Assembly (NCBI GenBank): GCA_052274345.1
Contig: DAVZGP010000107.1
Location: 1-8,885 of the forward strand
DNA: 8,885 bases
Direction of reading: 5' to 3'
Source: Clostridium_AD sp937920395
GTDB taxonomy: Bacteria; Bacillota; Clostridia; Clostridiales; Clostridiaceae
This document shows positions 6,502 through 8,885 of the stretch, piece after piece (position 1 is the first letter of the stretch; the number at the start of each line of letters is the position of its first letter). The translations under genes and the position numbers were made by a program. Under the pieces are notes generated by a model, which ran no database searches, was not told the origin of the DNA, and worked only from the letters and a program-made list of their open reading frames with translations.

Positions 6502-6547
6502 AAATAGTTATAAAGGCCACGCATATGCGTGGCCTTTATAACTATTT
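6502..6547. terminator. 46-bp perfect palindrome, terminator of the serine cluster
   Basis: Positions 6502-6524 and 6525-6547 are exact reverse complements, 23 bases each. The core GGCCACGC-ATAT-GCGTGGCC is the most GC-rich stretch nearby, flanked by AAA on the left and TTT on the right, so the hairpin would stop transcription from either direction. It lies 28 bases after the DUF1015 stop. Because the next gene points the same way, a two-way terminator is not strictly needed here. Confidence 0.85.
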
Positions 6548-6655
6548 GGGGTATAATTAGATGATGATATAAAATTATTATTAATTAATAAATACGAAAG
6601 CAATAAAAAGTATAAAACATTTACGATAAAATATATTTTGAAGGAGAAAAAACAT

Positions 6656-7420
6656 ATGCCACAGCATGCATTTTCAAGAACAGAGTTACTTATAGGTATG
6701 GATAGTTTAAACAAGTTAAAAGAGAGTAAGGTAGTAGTATTTGGGATAGGTGGAGTTGGAAGTTATACTGTCGAAGCGTTAGTAAGATCAGGAGTTGGAA
6801 AGATAGTATTAATAGATGATGATACAATATGTCTAACAAACTTAAATAGGCAAATACATGCTACACACAAAACTATAGGTAAAAGTAAAGTTTTAGTAAT
6901 GAAGGATAGAATACTCGAAATAAACCCTAAGTGTGAAGTTGTTACTCATGAAACATTTGTTACAGCAGATAATATGGGAGATATAATTACTGAAGATACA
7001 GATTATGTAGTGGATGCTATTGATACAGTTGCTTCAAAACTATCTTTGGTTGAATACTGTACGAAACATAACATTAATATTATCAGCTGTCTTGGAACCG
7101 GTAATAAATTAGATCCAACTTTATTTAGAGTGGCAGATATTTATGATACAAAAATATGCCCGCTTGCGAGAGTTATGAGGCAGGAACTTAGAAAGAGAAA
7201 TATTAACAAATTAAAGGTGGTTTATTCCCAGGAAGTGCCTATAAAACCAAAGGACGAGGTTTTAACCTGTAAAGAAGGTTGTATATGTACAGGTGGTTCA
7301 AAAAAATGTGCTATGAAAAGACAGATTCCGGGTAGTATATCGTTTGTCCCACCAGTAGCGGGATTGATAATCGGTGGTGAAGTGATTAAGGATTTAATTA
7401 AAAACGCTAATATTTTATAA
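6656..7420 (+). CDS. tcdA: tRNA threonylcarbamoyladenosine dehydratase (TcdA/CsdL), E1-like
   Basis: A 254-residue ThiF/MoeB-type enzyme. The start is ATG 6656, nine bases after AAGGAG (6641-6646); the TTG at 6638 is directly upstream of that site and is not the start. It uses ATP to cyclise t6A at position 37 of ANN-decoding tRNAs into ct6A. GIGGVGS (Gly30-Ser36) binds ATP, Asp54-Asp56 and Arg65 (LNRQ) complete the adenylation site, and the C-terminal GSISFVPPVAGLIIGGEVIKDLI is the TcdA signature that separates it from MoeB and ThiF. Cys205, 209, 211 and 218 form a cluster before that signature that is not a feature of E. coli TcdA. The gene lies between two terminators, so it is probably transcribed alone. 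No clear promoter was found in the AT-rich 108 bases upstream. Confidence 0.92.
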   Translation: MPQHAFSRTELLIGMDSLNKLKESKVVVFGIGGVGSYTVEALVRSGVGKIVLIDDDTICLTNLNRQIHATHKTIGKSKVLVMKDRILEINPKCEVVTHETFVTADNMGDIITEDTDYVVDAIDTVASKLSLVEYCTKHNINIISCLGTGNKLDPTLFRVADIYDTKICPLARVMRQELRKRNINKLKVVYSQEVPIKPKDEVLTCKEGCICTGGSKKCAMKRQIPGSISFVPPVAGLIIGGEVIKDLIKNANIL

Positions 7421-7437
7421 TTTAATTATAAGTAATA

Positions 7438-7476
7438 AAAAGGGTGGAATTTCAATCACCTTTTGTTATTTTTGTT
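7438..7476 (+). terminator. Rho-independent terminator after tcdA
   Basis: AAAA and GGTG (7438-7446, one bulged G) pair with CACCTTTT (7457-7464), and the T-rich run TTTTGTTATTTTTGTT follows (7461-7476). The stem is short but stands 17 bases after the tcdA stop with a clear U-tract. Confidence 0.7.
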
Positions 7477-7529
7477 AATGAACATATTTATGATCTAAAT
7501 TACTATTATTGTAGACAAAGGGGTTAAAA

Positions 7530-8471
7530 ATGAACAAAGGTAAGTATGTTAATCTAGAAGCTTTAAAAGGTAACGAGCGAGAGTATATTATAAAAGATAA
7601 TAATTATATTATATTAGGAAGAATATTTATAGTAGAGTTAGATAAAGAAAACAAGTTTTGTCAATTTAGATTGAAATTTCATAAACATACCAATGGTAGT
7701 TATGAGTATTTAAAAGATACATTAAATCTTATGCTAAATATTTTGTTTAAAAACATGGGAATAAATAAAGTTAATGTTATTGCTGAGGAAAGTATAAATG
7801 TAAGTGCTTTTACTGATTTAGGATTTGATCTAGAGGGGATAATAACTGACAGTGTGATAAATAAATCTGATTATCAATCAGAAGTAATGTTTGGTATAAA
7901 TGCTTTTACGTTTAATAAGAATTTATTAAGGAGAGACTTAGACATTAAAGGGAAAAACATTAGAATTCGGGCATTGGTTCCTAGCGATGCACAAGAAGTG
8001 TTAGATTTTCATTTAAGAAACAGACAATATTTGAGTAAGTTTGAACCTTCTAGGGATGAGTCGTTTTATAATTTAGATAATCAAAAACGTACTTTAACAG
8101 AGGGGTATAAACAATTTTTAAATGGTGTTGGTGTTAATTTTGGAATATATAAGGATAAGAAACTTATTGGTAAAATAAGAATATCAAATATAATTATTGG
8201 TGTATTTAAGAATGCCTTTATAGGTTATTCTATGGATGAGAAAGAACAAAATAAGGGATATATGAAAGAGGCCGTTAAACTTGTAGTAGCATATGCTTTT
8301 GAGGAACTAGAATTACATAGAGTTGAAGCTACTACTTTAATAGATAATGAAAAGTCACAAAGAGTACTAAAAAACTGCGGGTTTAAGGAACTTGGAATAA
8401 GTGAAAAATACTTATACATTAATGGTGAATGGAGAGATCACATGGTTTTTTATAAGATAAAAAGCATTTAG
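7530..8471 (+). CDS. Tandem GNAT-fold acetyltransferase, RimJ/RimL-like C-terminal domain
   Basis: A 313-residue protein from ATG 7530 with AAAGGGG at 7517-7523. The C-terminal part (about 145-310) is a full GNAT domain of the RimJ/RimL type: IRIRALVPSDA at its start, the acetyl-CoA loop Gln240-Asn-Lys-Gly243-Tyr-Met, then NEKSQRVLKNCGF (273-285). The N-terminal part (about 20-130) looks like a second, degenerate copy: NGSYEYLKDTLNLMLNILF (55-73) and ESINVSAFTDLGFDLEG (87-103) line up with the same two elements, but the Q/RxxGxG loop is lost. Catalysis should be in the second domain, and the first may bind substrate or support folding. The acceptor, whether a protein N-terminus, peptide, antibiotic or polyamine, cannot be told from sequence. 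A weak promoter-like pair, TTGTTA (7472-7477) and CTAAAT (7495-7500), lies upstream. No clear terminator follows. Confidence 0.85.
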   Translation: MNKGKYVNLEALKGNEREYIIKDNNYIILGRIFIVELDKENKFCQFRLKFHKHTNGSYEYLKDTLNLMLNILFKNMGINKVNVIAEESINVSAFTDLGFDLEGIITDSVINKSDYQSEVMFGINAFTFNKNLLRRDLDIKGKNIRIRALVPSDAQEVLDFHLRNRQYLSKFEPSRDESFYNLDNQKRTLTEGYKQFLNGVGVNFGIYKDKKLIGKIRISNIIIGVFKNAFIGYSMDEKEQNKGYMKEAVKLVVAYAFEELELHRVEATTLIDNEKSQRVLKNCGFKELGISEKYLYINGEWRDHMVFYKIKSI

Positions 8472-8542
8472 TTGGTTAAATATAATCTAAATTATAGCTT
8501 AATTATAGTTGATATTAGTAGAAAAATTCTTTATGTTGGAGG

Positions 8543-8609
8543 GATACATCTTAGTTTATAGTAATGCGCTTGTATACTAAGCCTAGTGTATCAGCATACG
8601 AAAAACGTA
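8543..8609 (+). other. Structured non-coding element between the GNAT gene and the rRNA promoter
   Basis: GATACA (8543-8548) pairs with TGTATC (8587-8592), enclosing CTTAGT (8550-8555) paired with ACTAAG (8576-8581). Further pairs reach inward to an eight-base loop at 8562-8569. A second small hairpin follows: TACG (8597-8600), AAAAA, CGTA (8606-8609). The segment is richer in G+C than its flanks. Nothing recognisable as a known RNA family or gene was found. It may be an untranslated RNA, the 3' end of the GNAT transcript, or the remnant of one. Confidence 0.3.
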
Positions 8610-8632
8610 GAATAAGTAAGAAAATAAGATTA

Positions 8633-8661
8633 TTGTGTACTTACTTTGTCTTAAATAATAT
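8633..8661 (+). promoter_or_regulatory. Weak candidate upstream rRNA promoter
   Basis: TTGTGT (8633-8638) and TAATAT (8656-8661) stand 17 bases apart. A further weak pair, TTTTGC (8715-8720) and TATAGT (8738-8743), also has a 17-base spacer. Tandem promoters are common ahead of rRNA operons, but these match poorly and may be chance in AT-rich DNA. Confidence 0.3.
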
Positions 8662-8774
8662 ATAATGTAAAACGGATAAAAACAATTATGATAAAATATT
8701 AAATGTTGCTGCTGTTTTGCAATGAAAAATTAATTGTTATAGTAAAAAACTTGATTTAAAAGAGTGAAATACTA

Positions 8775-8803
8775 TTGACAAATGATTAGAGAACTGTTAG
8801 AAT
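8775..8803 (+). promoter_or_regulatory. Strong sigma-A promoter of the rRNA operon
   Basis: A consensus TTGACA (8775-8780), a 17-base spacer and TAGAAT (8798-8803) form the best promoter in the window. The AT-rich, A-run sequence just upstream (about 8744-8774) could act as an UP element. Transcription should start near 8810, about 75 bases before the window end, leading into the boxA-like sequence and the expected 16S gene. The non-coding stretch 8472-8774 holds the structured element and weaker promoter candidates listed separately, and nothing else recognisable. Confidence 0.85.
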
Positions 8804-8810
8804 AGTAGAA

Positions 8811-8826
8811 GTCGTCACATGATGAC
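8811..8826 (+). other. Small stem-loop at the start of the rRNA leader
   Basis: GTCGTC (8811-8816) pairs with GATGAC (8821-8826) around ACAT, with one G-T pair. It would lie at the very 5' end of the pre-rRNA, immediately after the predicted transcription start. Confidence 0.5.
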
Positions 8827-8835
8827 AAACAAATT

Positions 8836-8855
8836 GGTCTTTGAAAATTAAACAG
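8836..8855 (+). promoter_or_regulatory. boxA-like antitermination sequence in the 16S rRNA leader
   Basis: GGTCTTTGAAAATTAAACAG resembles the boxA element (TGCTCTTTAAAA type) and the TCTTTGAAAATTAAACA sequence that usually precedes clostridial 16S genes. It would recruit the NusB/S10 antitermination complex. The bases after it (8856-8885) are leader or the first few bases of 16S rRNA. The conserved 16S start GAGAGTTTGATC is not reached, so no rRNA gene is called. Confidence 0.8.
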
Positions 8856-8885
8856 AGAAATAGGTAAAGAAATGAAATTATATTT

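Noticed and set aside
6508..6714. A 68-codon reading frame on the - strand across the palindrome and the start of tcdA.
   Set aside because: It runs antisense through a terminator and the real tcdA start, and has no ribosome binding site or recognisable product. The other - strand frames in the window are likewise shadows of + strand genes.
8490..8508. Direct repeat AATTATAG twice, 11 bases apart, after the GNAT gene.
   Set aside because: Short and made only of common AT-rich words. It is far from the main rRNA promoter, so chance is the simplest explanation.
8564..8665. A 33-codon ATG reading frame, rich in Lys and Arg, in the region before the rRNA promoter.
   Set aside because: The only purine-rich site (GGAGGG 8538-8543) is about 20 bases away, an in-frame stop lies just upstream, and there is no recognisable product. 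It overlaps the hairpins.
8870..8885. Possible first bases of 16S rRNA at the window end.
   Set aside because: The conserved GAGAGTTTGATC start is not reached, so the gene boundary cannot be placed and no rRNA gene is called.

Overview
The window comes from a low-G+C Gram-positive bacterium, most likely Clostridium or a close relative. The evidence is the AT-rich composition (roughly 30% G+C by eye), strong GGAGG-type ribosome binding sites, TTG as a start codon, U-tailed hairpin terminators, and a 16S rRNA leader at the right edge with the TCTTTGAAAATTAAACA sequence usual in clostridia. All ten genes lie on the + strand, in the same direction as the rRNA operon that begins at the right end. 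No mobile element, CRISPR array, phage gene or defence system is visible.

Left part (1-2900). sfsA (PD-(D/E)xK nuclease family) is followed by a probable three-gene unit: a Nudix hydrolase with an N-terminal zinc-ribbon-like segment and a TTG start, a TIM-barrel protein of unassigned function, and a 61-residue protein with eight cysteines. A 13-bp hairpin terminator closes this unit. A separate small gene (62 residues, CxxCxH...C tail) follows, and then an unusually long stem-loop without a U-tract.

Middle part (2900-6550). This is a serine biosynthesis cluster: a class V aminotransferase of the type that replaces SerC, a short 3-phosphoglycerate dehydrogenase (SerA) without ACT domain, and a DUF1015 protein with a conserved DGHHR motif. 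The first two enzymes make 3-phosphohydroxypyruvate and then phosphoserine. The third has no established job, but its position and its resemblance to the motif of ParB-fold serine kinases suggest a role in serine/phosphoserine conversion. A promoter with an overlapping dyad precedes the cluster, an 18-bp perfect hairpin separates genes one and two, and a 46-bp perfect palindrome (terminator) ends it.

Right part (6550-8885). tcdA (cyclic t6A tRNA modification) has its own terminator. It is followed by a tandem-GNAT acetyltransferase and about 410 bases of non-coding DNA. This last stretch holds a structured element, one strong rRNA promoter (TTGACA-17-TAGAAT) with weaker candidates upstream, a leader hairpin and a boxA-like antitermination sequence. 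The 16S gene itself should start at or just past the window end.

Most of the window is ordinary clostridial housekeeping. The points most worth checking are the DUF1015 protein, the dyads around the serine cluster, the two small cysteine proteins and the structured segment before the rRNA promoter.
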